64,000 nt of DNA from Tretioscincus oriximinensis (lineage: Eukaryota; Chordata; Lepidosauria; Squamata; Gymnophthalmidae): the NCBI GenBank assembly GCA_022410635.1, contig JAJVDF010000461.1:299288-363287 (forward strand). Direction: 5' to 3'. A model generated the notes under the pieces. That model was not told the origin of the DNA, did no database searches, and worked only from the letters and a program-made list of their open reading frames with translations. The position numbers and the translations under genes are program-made. This document shows, piece after piece, positions 42,729-52,308 of the stretch. The stretch's first letter is position 1; each line of letters starts with the position of its first letter.

Positions 42729-43996
42729 CTTATTATTTCACCCCATGGTTTCCCCTAGTCCCCTTTTCCTCGTATGTCTTGTCTGGTTTAGGCCATAAAC
42801 CTGTGGGTGCAGACTGGTCTGTGGTTACATACAGCGAGTCATTCTGAGAACTGCTCTGGGCTGGAGGGCAGCATATAAATAGAGCAAATGACCAAATAAA
42901 CTCTGCAACAAGAAAAGAGTGTACAAGAAAAACTCAGCTAGCATGAGCTGTATCTATATAGCCTACAGAGATACCTAATAAAAATGTTAATAAGGTAAAT
43001 TAAGTGAGCAAAGTTAAATGATGCAAGCAATGCTGTTAACTCAAAGTAAAGCATTTTCAGTAGACCATGGCCAATAGTGCTAACAAAATAGGGGCTGGGA
43101 AAGGGAGAGGGCAAAGCTTTTCCAAGTTTTCTTTTCAAACAAAGTCTATTTGTTAGGGGAATAAACTCCCAGCAGAAAACACAAGAACATATATGCCCCC
43201 CCAGTGCCCCCCCCCCTTTTATGGCTAAAGACGAGGTACAGAGATGGCCCAGATTCTAGTTCAGAATGGCTGGATAGACTAGATGTTCCACTGTTCAGAA
43301 TGAATGAAGATAACCTGATTTTGAGCTANATCAGTTTTGTTTTATACTAAGACTCCTCCTTTACACTTCCTTACCAAAATTAATAAATTAGAACATTATT
43401 TTCACGGTTAGCTCCAGATGTTTCTTAAAATAAAAGCAATTAACACCTGAAGTGGCTTTAAACCACTGATAATTTAATTCACTTTTGGAGACTTAGGTAA
43501 AAATGAAAAAGGGAAGTGGTAGATTGTTAGTCATGGATTCTATAACTGACTTGAATATCAAAACCCCTTGCCATTGGGAAAGATTCCCTTTTAGTGTATT
43601 TCTGGGATCCCATTTTGGTCTGCAAAACGTACAATAGGAAACGTATTGCAGAGAGACCTCTTGTTTTGATGCTCTCGTGTATGTGACATAGACCCTTTAG
43701 AAAGCAGAATGGAGTTCAGTGCAGATGCAATACTAAANACAAATGAAGGAAAACTGAATAGTGCGTGGTATGGTAACCATGCATTGTTTATTGATGACAA
43801 TGGGTTTTGGACTGACAGGACCCTTGGTCTATAAGTGTAAAGAAGACAANTTCCTAAGAGTTCCAAGTGGAGGTTCACTGGACGTTTCTCCTTCATCATG
43901 TTTCATTTCATGCTTGGTTAGCTGTCAGGAGAATACAATGCTTTATCTACCCCTACTGCTTCCACTATTTTAAACNGATTCACTCTTTACTTATTA
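42729..43996. other. Mostly unassigned; C run at about 43198-43216
   Basis: CCCCCCCAGTGCCCCCCCCC near 43195-43217. The remainder shows no repeat or exon signature. Confidence 0.4.
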
Positions 43997-44155
43997 GGAG
44001 GAAGAGGAGAAGAATCCAGGTTTTATACCTTGGCCTTCTCACCTGAAGGGACTTACACAGTTAGCTTTCTCCCAAAGGCTTGCATCTATTCTACCTCTTC
44101 ACTACATTTATGTACACATTAATTTAACTGAACTGGCTAAAGCTGAGGTCAATGG
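43997..44155 (-). mobile_element. SINE-A fragment, antisense
   Basis: AGGAGAAGAATCCAGGTTTT, ACCTTGGCCTTCTCACCTGA, CTCCCAAAGGCTTGCATCTA, ATTAATTTAACTGAACTGGC. Confidence 0.7.
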
Positions 44156-44517
44156 CAATGTGCAATGGCATGACTTATGTGATGTACACTACAATGGCAA
44201 TGTGATGTACATAATGTATTTGTGTACAATTGGTCATGATGTACACTAGTCAACACAGCAGTGAAATATAAAATATAGAGCAAGACTGCAAAATCCGGGC
44301 CCATTGAACACAGCGATGCCCAAATTTGATTCATATTAAAAAATCCAGTGAGAAGTTTACGTTCATGAACTTATGTTCATACTAAATTACAGATTTTTAA
44401 GAAACGTATTTTCTTTTTGTTTTCGACCAACTTTGGAATCAAATACAAGCAATCATTTCTTTGACTAACTGATTTATACCACGGTTGAGTATGATGGTGA
44501 AACAAGTGCATGATTTT

Positions 44518-44600
44518 TATTTTTTTATTTATTTGTTTGTTTATTTATTTATTTGCACTTATAACCCACCCTATAGATCCTTTTTTACACCCAGCAATGT
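44518..44600 (-). mobile_element. L2-like/SINE-B tail, antisense
   Basis: TTTATTTATTTG runs, then CACTTATAACCCACCCTATA, the reverse complement form of the shared L2-like/SINE-B tail. Confidence 0.55.
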
Positions 44601-44654
44601 GGAATTGAAACCACACAAAAGGTGTAAAAAACAGCCCATTGATCCCAGTTTCAT

Positions 44655-44870
44655 GAGATCTCTCTGAAGCTCTTTGCAGTCACTTTTCACTACCCTGAAC
44701 TTGGGTATCTCACTATTTATATCCACATCTAGATCATTTAAGAATATATTAAAAAGCAGAGGTTACAGTACTGAACCCTGGGGTACTCCACTCTCAAAAT
44801 TCTAACAAATTTGTAAGGCATGAAATCCATTTGGTCACTATGAATTTGTGTAAAACATTTCTTAAAGCTA
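44655..44870 (-). mobile_element. CR1 ORF2 internal fragment, antisense
   Basis: ATCTAGATCATTTAAGAATA, then AAAAAGCAGAGGTTACAGTA and CTGAACCCTGGGGTACTCCA: a widely conserved CR1 ORF2 segment that I recall from other vertebrates, read in antisense. Decayed. Confidence 0.65.
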
Positions 44871-44984
44871 TCTAGAATAGTCTCTATCACCATTTATAGA
44901 CAAATAACCATTTGGATGAAAAAGAAAGAGAAAAATAAATCCCCTAGCCGTGCTTAACNTTCCTGCCAATCATCTTCACAGCGT

Positions 44985-45125
44985 GTCCCTGGAGTGTTGT
45001 GTGACAGAGAAACTAATTTTTCTCTATCCCATTTTTCCACACCGTGCATGATTTTATATACTTCAATCACATCACCTCTTAAGAGGCCTAGACACTGCAG
45101 CCTGTTTTCATAAGGGAGAAAAGAT
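44985..45125 (-). mobile_element. CR1 ORF2 C-terminal fragment, antisense
   Basis: TGTGACAGAGAAACTAATTT, CGTGCATGATTTTATATACT, TCAATCACATCACCTCTTAA, GACACTGCAGCCTG, colinear with 5.70-5.83 kb. Confidence 0.78.
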
Positions 45126-45402
45126 TAAATGTTTTACCATGAAGATTTCAAGGGATTGCAATTAATCAAAGACACTGTCCTTAGAATAATACAGAAATTA
45201 AATCAATGGAGCCCATTTTGGTAGTGTGAGACTTCAATAAGGGAATCCGTAAGGAAATAATTTGCTCTCCTCTAAGACTAATGCTAGAAAAATCCATTTT
45301 GATTATGTTAATATTATTCTGTCTGATAAAAATTCCAGTGTCCCTCCAGCAACAGCAAAATTTCTAACAGTAGCTAGGACACAAGATCATTAATTAAAAA
45401 AA

Positions 45403-45483
45403 TATACNGCTCAAAACAGTTAAGGGAACATGTTAACATAACAGTGTATGTAAAGTGTTCCCTTAATTGTTTTGAGCAGTATA
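45403..45483. mobile_element. Tc1/mariner-type MITE, 77 bp
   Basis: TACNGCTCAAAACAGTTAAG at the left and its near-perfect inverse CTTAATTGTTTTGAGCAGTA at the right (26-bp arms 45405-45430 and 45456-45481), flanked by TA on both sides. TA duplications fit Tc1/mariner insertion. Confidence 0.82.
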
Positions 45484-45623
45484 CTTAGGGATACAAATTT
45501 GAAAATTTTAAAACTGTTTTGATAACCATGTTGTTGTTTTTTACTTATTATTCTGTTGGTATTTTATTACTGCATTGGAGATTTTTTGCATTAAATGACT
45601 TCTTTAAAATTATTCCTAAAAAA

Positions 45624-45693
45624 ATCATAGAATCATAGAGTTGGAAGGGACCTCCAGGGTCATCGGGTCCAATCCCCTGCTCAATGCAGGATT
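45624..45693 (-). mobile_element. CR1-b 3'-terminal fragment
   Basis: ATCATAGAATCATAGAGTTG, GAAGGGACCTCCAGGGTCAT, CCCCTGCTCAATGCAGGATT: the reverse complement of the CR1-b end seen at 49.25-49.33 kb. Confidence 0.85.
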
Positions 45694-45778
45694 CATGAAT
45701 GAATGAATAATGAATAAATAAATAATGAATGAATAATGAATGAATAATGAATGAATGAATGAATGAATAGTGATAAAT
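45694..45778 (+). repeat. GAAT/AATGA microsatellite
   Basis: Imperfect ATGAATGAATAATGAATAA run next to the CR1-b end. Confidence 0.88.
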
Positions 45779-45842
45779 GATTAGTGCTTCCAATAATTTT
45801 ACAAACTGTCACTTTTGAAAGCTAACTACTGAAGAAACACCA

Positions 45843-45974
45843 TTCCACATTTCTGCTGGTTGACCTTTGTCCAGTCACAGTTCTTTCGAATTCTCTCTGT
45901 CCCGCATACTTCACAGGGTTTCTAAGGTGGAGAAAGCAACAAAAGTTACATGACCCCTTTGATGAAAGGGGTCC

Positions 45975-45975
<1 letters not shown>
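45843..45975 (+). mobile_element. SINE-B, middle part
   Basis: CTGGTTGACCTTTGTCCAGT, CACAGTTCTTTCGAATTCTC, TACTTCACAGGGTTTC, AAGGTGGAGAAAGCAACAAA. Head and tail are missing. Confidence 0.7.
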
Positions 45976-46006
<31 letters not shown>

Positions 46007-46082
46007 GTAGTAGTAGTAGTAGTAGTATTAGTATTATTATTAGTATTAGTATTATTAGTATTAGTATTAGTATTAGTATTAT
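45976..46082 (+). repeat. ATT/AGT trinucleotide array
   Basis: ATT units, then AGT units, then mixed ATT/AGT. Ends exactly at the 5' boundary of the CR1-b copy. Confidence 0.95.
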
Positions 46083-46397
46083 TGAGAGCAAGACTGCAAT
46101 ATTTGCATTCAACTAAAGGAATTATTCAAGGACACACTATTATTTTAGGAAATAGGAGGGGTTTTGTTTTAATATAGGAAAAACAATAGGATATTGAATG
46201 AAAACCTATCAAATTTGCTGATGACACAATGTTATGAGGGGTTGCTAATACTAAGCAAGATAGAGAAAGGATTCAAAAGTTCTAGGCAAACTGGAACAAT
46301 TGGCTGAAAATAACAGACTGGTATTTAATAGAAATGCAGGATCCTACAATTGGACAAAAAAATGAAAACAGCACATATAGAATGGAAGGAATATGTC
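46083..46397 (+). pseudogene. CR1-b LINE ORF2, segment 1 (split by LINE-V)
   Basis: Starts GAGAGCAAGACTGCAATATT, the same 5' boundary as the 28.8-29.06 kb copy. CTATCAAATTTGCTGATGAC encodes KFADD, the CR1 reverse transcriptase catalytic motif; LEQLAENN and LVFNR follow in shifting frames. Frameshifts and stops make it inactive. The last 18 bases (46380-46397) are the LINE-V target duplication. Confidence 0.88.
46380..46397 (+). repeat. LINE-V target duplication, left (18 bp)
   Basis: gaatggaaggaatatgtc, exactly repeated at 47282-47299. Confidence 0.95.
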
Positions 46398-47281
46398 ATC
46401 ATCATCATCATCATAGCCTTTATTGGCATAAAAAGAAGAAAGACATCCAATGCAAGAAACAAATCAGATATGAACTTTCACGAGTAAGCAACAAAAAGAA
46501 GTTACAGCTGGGCAATACGGCGAAATAAGATTATAGACCATTCCAAATGGACTCAGGTAGTCAAGGAATCAATTAGATCAATCAAGAAAAAGGCCACCTG
46601 TTCCGTAAAGGATTCGTCCTGGTTGTTCAGAAGAAACCCAATTTTCTGGAAGTCCGGTATGGACATACTAGGCAAAAAAATAGGTTGTTGATATTTTTCT
46701 CTGATTTTTGAACGTGATGAACACTGAAACAAGATGTGAAATAGGGAGTCTTGCACCATATAATCGCAAGTGCAAGTACGCAAATGCTTAGGTATTCCTA
46801 GAAATCTCCCTCTAAGCTGTCCCGAGGGGAGGATGTTAAAACGTGCTACAGACATAGCGCGTCTTGAGGCCAGGTTAATCAATGTTCTGAGGTAGGCGGC
46901 CATGGGCCCCCCATGAACACATAAATTAAAGCTTACAGGGAAGCAGGTCTTGGAAGCTGCCGACCATAAGCAATCCCAATCAGCTTTCATAAGTGCTGCT
47001 TTAACCATCCTACTGGCTTCTATCATTGTGTACTGTTCCATTTGGTCTAGAGTGATACCTATGCTATCAAGCTTGGCATAAATCTCGACCTGCCAAGAAG
47101 AAGCTAAGGAATCTTGTAGCAGGAGATTAAGGAGACTTCCATGGGTTGCAGAGTAATGGATCTTGATCCAATAGGTCAAGGTTTTAATCCACGCTAGACA
47201 AGAGAGAGAATTTAATCCCAATTCGATGTTGAGGGAGGCCGCTGGTACACAGCGGGGAGACCCATTATCCTATACAAAATG
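46398..47281 (-). pseudogene. LINE-V copy 2: 884-bp 5'-truncated non-LTR retrotransposon
   Basis: Inserted antisense into CR1-b with a perfect 18-bp duplication. The minus-strand frame of 222 codons (47221 to 46553) is uninterrupted: RTLINLASRRAMSVARFN, GQLRGRFLGIPKHL, then the C-x-C-x9-H-x4-C cluster in RTCTCDYMVQDSLFHILFQC, ending LIDLIDSLTT. This is the ORF2 C-terminal region downstream of the reverse transcriptase; the catalytic domains are lost by truncation. The 3' tail carries AATAAAGGC and a GAT run. The intact frame and near identity to copy 1 indicate recent activity. The clade is not resolved. Confidence 0.86.
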
Positions 47282-47574
47282 GAATGGAAGGAATATGTCT
47301 GAACAGCAGCACAGGCGAAAAGGACCTGAGAGTATTGGTAGATCACAGCCTAAACATGTGAAGCAGCTGCAAAAAGGGCAAACACAATACTGTGATGTAT
47401 TAAGAGGAGCACAGAAAACGTAAAGTAATTATTCCTCTCTATAGTACTTTGGTGAGATCACACTTGGAATACTATGTTCAGTTCTGGGAACCCCAATTTA
47501 AAATGGACATTGATAAACAAGTTCAAAAGAGAGTTACAAGTATGGCATGTGGTGTGGAAACCAAGTCCTATGAG
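47282..47574 (+). pseudogene. CR1-b LINE ORF2, segment 2 (between the two insertions)
   Basis: Resumes with the duplicated 18-mer, then CTGAACAGCAGCACAG and GTTCAGTTCTGGGAACCCCA (corresponding to YVQFWEPQ) and GTTCAAAAGAGAGTTACAAG (VQKRVT). Colinear with 49.70-49.97 kb. Interrupted at 47574 by the PLE. Confidence 0.88.
47565..47574 (+). repeat. PLE target duplication, left (10 bp)
   Basis: gtcctatgag, repeated at 48939-48948. Confidence 0.85.
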
Positions 47575-48938
47575 ACTTTACTTAANATTCATCGATGTCA
47601 TCTTTATAATCTGGACTCATGGGGAGGACTCACTAGGGACATTCCACCAAAATTTCAATAGCTTCCACCCTACCATTAATCTCAGCTTGGAACAATCTAG
47701 GGAGCAATCCACTTTCTAGACACCACCATAAAATTGCACGACGGACATCTGAGCACCTACTTACATGCCTCTAGTTTCCACCCTGAACACACAACCAAAT
47801 TCATTGTTTACAGCCAGGCTCTCAGATATAATCGCATCTGCTCAGATCCAGAGGACAGAGACGCCAAACTCCTGGAANTACAGCAAGCATTTCTCAGGAT
47901 GCAGCACCCACTGCTTGAAGTAAAAAAAACAAATCAACAGAGCCAGAATGGTATCCAGAACCAACCTACTANAGGACAGATTGAGGACAGAAAACAACAG
48001 AACCCCATTAGTTGTCACATACAGCTTTCAATTGGGCCCCCTCAATGAACTTCAACCNATTCTAGATAAGAACGTTGCTCTCTCAAGAGCACTTGGTAGC
48101 AAACTTTTGCTGGCCTACAGACAACCACCCTACATCAAAAGCTACTCACATATCAGAGGACACAGAACATGGATAAAGAAAGGGGACCAAGATCCTGCCA
48201 CAAACCCTGATGTCAACTCTGCTCACACATCCACCCTGGCAATGTCGTCACGGGACCTGATCACATCACCCACAATATTAAAGGCACTTTTACATGTTTG
48301 TCTTCTAATGTGGTGTATTCCATTTCCTGCCAACAATGCCCCTCTACACTCTACATTGGGCAAACAGAAAAATCCATACGCCAGAGAATAAATGGACACA
48401 AATTAGATATTCAAAATGGCAACAGAAAGAAACCAGTTGCTGAACCTTCCAGGACATTCTATCTCAGACCTCAGGACTGCAGTCCTTGAACAAAGAAACT
48501 ACAAAGGAAGATTTGAAAGAGAAGCAGCAGAACTTGAAGACACTCTTAAGTTCCAGGCCATCAACAAAGGACTTAACAAAGATAATGGTTTCCTGGCCAA
48601 TTATACATTTTTATGAAACCTGTTAAGTTTGATTGATTTACTATCAGACATTGCCTCTTGTTGCCCCTGGACTTTTTCACATGAGAGGATTAGTTTCTGC
48701 TATTTACCTTTTTTTCTAACCTGCAGTTCATCACCTTATCACATTTGCATATGCTTTGTCATCTCCTAATTACAGTTTTCTATAAACACCTGACCCTGAC
48801 ATTAGTCCCTCAGCATCTGAAGAAGTAGACGTGTCTACGAAAGCTTATGTCACCCTCTTTTCTCCTGATAGTCTCAAAGTGCTACTNGCTCCTTTGCTGG
48901 ATTTTCTAGTAGACTAACACAGCTATTTCTCTGAACAT
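47575..48938 (+). pseudogene. Penelope-like element (PLE), 1,364 bp: RT end, linker, GIY-YIG endonuclease, 3' terminus
   Basis: Codons in shifting frames give, in order: FIDVIFIIWTHGEDSLGTFH (47587 on), the reverse transcriptase catalytic block in which the second aspartate of the usual FIDD/YIDD is valine; FHPEHTTKFIVYSQALRYNR and DPEDRDAKLLE (about 47780-47875); a Cys-rich segment; NVVYSISCQQCPSTLYIGQT and EKSIRQRINGHK (about 48305-48405), the GIY-YIG nuclease; and AVLEQRNYKGRFEREAAELE after a frame change. The non-coding 3' end TCTACGAAAGCTTATG to TAACACAGCTATTTCTCTGA is the terminus also seen at 15.8 kb. 5'-truncated and inactive, flanked by the 10-bp duplication gtcctatgag. Confidence 0.9.
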
Positions 48939-49335
48939 GTCCTATGAGGAACAGTTAAAGGATCTAGGGATGATTAGACTGCCAAAGAGAAGACTGAGAG
49001 GAGACTTGATAGCTGTTTACAAATATCTGAAGGGCTTCCACAGAGCAGAGGAATCAGCCTTGTTCTCATTGGCACATGGGAGGACTAGAAACAATGGGAT
49101 GAAACTGCAAGGGGGTAGATTTAGATTAGATATCAGAAAAAACTTTCTAACAGTCAAGATGATAAACCAGTAGAAAGGTTGCTACAAGAAGTGGTGAGTT
49201 TGCTTTTGCTGGAGGTCTTCAAGCAGAGGCTGGACAGTCATCTGTCTGGGATGGTTTGATGAATCCTGCATTGAGCAGGGGGTTGGACCCGATGGCCCTG
49301 GAGGTCCCTTTCAACTTTATGATTCTATGAAATAT
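48939..49335 (+). pseudogene. CR1-b LINE, segment 3 with 3' end
   Basis: Resumes after the PLE with GTCCTATGAGGAACAGTTAA. Codons give KRRLRGDLIAVYKYLKGFHR then LFSLAHGRTRNNGMKLQGGR (ORF2 C-terminus), and the 3' UTR ends CATTGAGCAGGGGGTTGGAC to TATGATTCTATGA. This closes a CR1-b copy that, with both insertions removed, runs from 46083 to 49335. Confidence 0.9.
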
Positions 49336-49589
49336 AATTTCATTGGAATTTTTATCTGTAAAACATTGCTTCTTTAAAGTGGCCTTTTGAAATTCCTGAA
49401 GGACAATGTAAGGTTATTATAATGCTAAAACACAGCATTCTTTTAAATAAACAACTCTTGATTGTTAGCATACTTGAGTAGTCTCAGCTTATGGTACTAT
49501 TAATTTTGTTGGAAAACAGCTACATTCTATAAAAGATGATATGGGGGATAATTAGCTAAGCTGGGCCAGCTAGGAAGAGTATAATCATT

Positions 49590-50270
49590 CAAGCTTGAAC
49601 AATGGGCTGAAACTAACAGAATGGTATTTAACAGGGAGAAATGCAAGGTCCTACAGCTGGGCAGAAAAAATGAAAATAGCTCGTATAGAATGGAAGGAAT
49701 CTGTCTGAGCAGCACCAAATGTGAGAAGGACGTGGGTGCATTGGTAGATGACAGACTAAACATGAGTCAACAGTGTGAAGAAGCTGCAAAAAAAGCAAAC
49801 ACAATCCTGGGGTGTATTAAGAAGAGCATAGAATCTGGATCACATGAAGTAATTATTCCTCTACAGTACTTTGGTTCGACCGCACTTGGAATTCAGCGTT
49901 CCATTCTGACCATCCCAGTTTAAAAAGGACATTGATAAACGGGAGAAGGTTCAAAAGAGAGCTACAAGGATGGTGAATGGTTTGGAAACAAATATCTGTA
50001 GGGCTGTCAGAGTAGAAGGATTAACTTTGCTCTCATTGGAACATGGAAGGACTAGAAACAATGGGATGAAACTGCAAGGGAGGAGATTTAGATTAGATAG
50101 AAAAAAAAATTCTGACAGTAAGGTTGATAAATCAATAGAACAGGTTGCCATGGGAGATGATGAGTTCTCATCCCATCTGTCTGGGACAGTTTAGTCAATC
50201 TTGCATTGAGCAGAGGTCTGGATCCCATGTTCATGGAGGCCCCTTCCAACTCTATGAGTCTATAATAATT
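49590..50270 (+). pseudogene. Second CR1-b LINE fragment
   Basis: AACAATGGGCTGAAACTAAC, then codons FNREKCKVLQLGRKNENSSY, SSTKCEKDVGALVDDRLNMS and QQCEEAAKKANTILGCIKKS in one frame, with later frames broken. LFGxNGMKLQG-type C-terminus at about 50060 and 3' end CCTTCCAACTCTATGAGTC. Covers the part that the first copy has around 46290 to 49330, so it is an independent or duplicated copy lying 250 bp downstream. Confidence 0.88.
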
Positions 50271-50664
50271 CCGAAATGTTCTGCTCCATATAAGAATGAC
50301 TCAACATAAAAAAATTAACTTCATAGATAACAAGAATTGACTATCCTTTGGTCACTTGTACACCTCTTGGTGGACATTTCTATAAATCACACTNTCATAT
50401 TAGCAAAATGTTTGTAATTAATNTAGTTCTCTCCNCCCCCCCCACCCCCCTGATCATTAAATATCAGGTAGGGAATCAATCAGTACTGCAGGCACTCCCT
50501 GGTCTGAGCTTTATTCTGGATTATATCCCAGAATAGTGGCCCATAATCAGATGCAATAATCTGATACTAATGCTAGACTATGGGAATTGATTATTTTCTT
50601 TTCGATTTTCTTTCATTTTGGTTTATTACTTGGTACTCTGATAAAGGATAATTATAANTATGAT
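50271..50664. other. No recognisable feature; short C run at 50434-50452
   Basis: Unassigned, AT-rich. Confidence 0.4.
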
Positions 50665-50758
50665 TTCAAAGAAATAGTTCTGTTAGTCCAGAAAGTCTAG
50701 GAAGGGGGGCTTACAGACAAATCTATTTCTTTAGATGCTACAAGTCCTCCTTCCTAAA
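50665..50758. mobile_element. Decayed PLE terminus, possibly an inverted pair
   Basis: TTTCAAAGAAATAGTTCTGT and TAGTCCAGAAAGTCTAG read antisense; GATGCTACAAGTCCTCCTTC reads sense. This resembles the 15.73-15.93 kb arrangement with the middle deleted. Confidence 0.5.
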
Positions 50759-50872
50759 TTTTATGAATATGATTACGATAAAATAAATATATTTGGACTC
50801 TATATTATTGNTATATTGCAGAAATGCCTTTCTTCTTCTTCCACTAGGCTAAAATTCAGTCAGCACCTCTAC

Positions 50873-50928
50873 TCTTTCTGTGTCGGACTGAATACTGGAC
50901 TAGACAGGGAGGGCTCCTCTTATGTTCT
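50873..50928 (+). mobile_element. CR1-a 3' UTR fragment
   Basis: GTGTCGGACTGAATACTGGA, CTAGACAGGG, CTCCTCTTATGTTCT. Confidence 0.62.
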
Positions 50929-51050
50929 AGGAGGAAGGAAGGAGAGAAGGAAGGAAGGAAGAAAAGAGATGAGTTAAAGTGGGAGGGAGGGATGATGGAG
51001 GAACAGAAGGAAGAAGTGAGGAAAGAAGTGATAGAAGGAAAATGGTAGAA
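50929..51050 (+). repeat. GGAA-rich purine tract
   Basis: AGGAAGGAAGGAGAGAAGGA and related words. Confidence 0.85.
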
Positions 51051-51112
51051 ATATTATAAGCCACATAGGCTAGATCCAAGCCTTTGTAGTTACCCTTTCA
51101 TCCACGCACAGC

Positions 51113-51376
51113 AATGAAACACTTTATTTATTCATTATTTATTCATTTATTTGTACTTAAATCCTGCCCTATACCCAAAGGACTCAGGGTGGCCAACCTT
51201 AGGGTGGCACACATACTTTTGCTGCTTTCTCCACAACAAACACCATGTGAAGTAGGTGGGGTTGAGAGAGTTCTAAAGACTGGCCCAAGGTCACCCAGCT
51301 GGCTTTCATGGAGGAGTGGGGAATCGAACCAGGAGGCTCCCAGATAAGAGTCCAACTCTCTAACCAGTACAGCCAA
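51113..51376 (-). mobile_element. SINE-B, near full length, antisense (reference copy)
   Basis: On the minus strand: A-box-like TGGCTGTACTGGTTAGAG, GTTGGACTCTTATCTGGGAG, B box GGTTCGATTCC, CAGCTGGGTGACCTTGGGCC, and the tail CCCTGAGTCCTTTGGGTATA with GGGCAGGATTTAAGTACAAA, then AATAAATGAATAAAT. The tail closely matches the L2-like LINE end at 4.09-4.14 kb, implying mobilisation by that LINE type. Confidence 0.9.
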
Positions 51377-51805
51377 CTTTGCCCCCAATACCTCATATAT
51401 ATCTTCCTCATCTATTTAACTACAATCCCCATGAGGTTTTACAAGCCTACAGCTCCCAAGAGGCTCTGTGTCTCTTCTGTCATTGGCTGAAGGAATGAAA
51501 TGTGACCCTTTAAAAACAAGGTTTTAGGCTGTGGTGTGGCTGTTGTGTTTCCCTGCATAAATTCTGCAGGGAAACCAGAGTTTCTGTGTCTGCCTGGCTG
51601 ACAGTAGGATGGCATTTGTGGATGATGTGGCTGTTCTGTCTGCTCAGTCTTGGCAAGCAGATCCCACCTTTTGCTGACTCAGGAGACAAATAATGGGAAG
51701 AAAAAAATAGAATATTTGACTTTCCTAATCACTGCTGGAAGTTGGCGATTATCTGAAGCAAATCCCACATAATCAAGCCATAAGAGCATGTAAAAGACCT
51801 TGTGT
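51377..51805. other. No recognisable feature
   Basis: Unassigned. Confidence 0.4.
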
Positions 51806-52018
51806 GGATGGTGCACAGATTAAGAACAGGTCATTCAACACAGAGGCGGGCATTCGAGGCCCATGTCTCTGCCATGGAGAGGGGTAAGCGCCCTCTACTG
51901 GTCTAAGCTTCAGGCGGCTCAGCTGTTCGAAAGCAAGTAATTGCAATTAAATAAATAAATACCGCCACAACCTGGGGAAGATAGAGTGTAAGCCTTTGGG
52001 CAAAAAAATAGCTGGTAA
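51806..52018 (+). mobile_element. SINE-A, left part (split by CR1-a)
   Basis: GATGGTGCACAGATTAAGAA, GCGCCCTCTACTGGTCTAAG, CAGCTGTTCGAAAGCAAGTA, AAGCCTTTGGGCAAAAAAAT, AGCTGGTAA. The tail resumes at 52250. Confidence 0.8.
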
Positions 52019-52249
52019 ACATAAGAACATAAGAAGAGCCATACTGGATCAGGCCACAGCCCATCGAGTCCAGCATTCTGTGTCACACAGAGGCCCACCA
52101 GATGCNCCTGGGCAGTCCGAACAGAGGAAAGCAAAATATGCTGCTCCTGTTCGTGACTCCCTGCAAATGGTATTTCAAGAGTCCTGCCTGTTGCTCCATC
52201 CCGGAGGCTACATCCAGACAACTATCTTAGTATCCATTTATACCCTTAG
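52019..52249 (-). mobile_element. CR1-a LINE 3' end inserted in SINE-A
   Basis: CATAAGAACATAAGAAGAGC at the left, CCCACCAGATGCNCCTGGGC, TTCGTGACTCCCTGCAAATG, GTATCCATTTATACCCTTAG at the right. Young subfamily. Confidence 0.9.
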
Positions 52250-52308
52250 TGTGTTTGAGTCTCTTTGGGTGAGAAAACCAGGGGACATAAACCCAGTTCC
52301 TCTTCTCC
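52250..52308 (+). mobile_element. SINE-A, right part
   Basis: GTGTTTGAGTCTCTTTGGGT, GAGAAAACCAGGGGACATAA, ACCCAGTTCCTCTTCTCC completes the SINE cut at 52018. Confidence 0.8.

Noticed and set aside
51113..51376. tRNA gene, because A and B boxes are present
   Set aside because: The boxes belong to SINE-B: no anticodon stem with correct pairing is apparent, and the unit continues into a LINE-type tail with other copies in the window.
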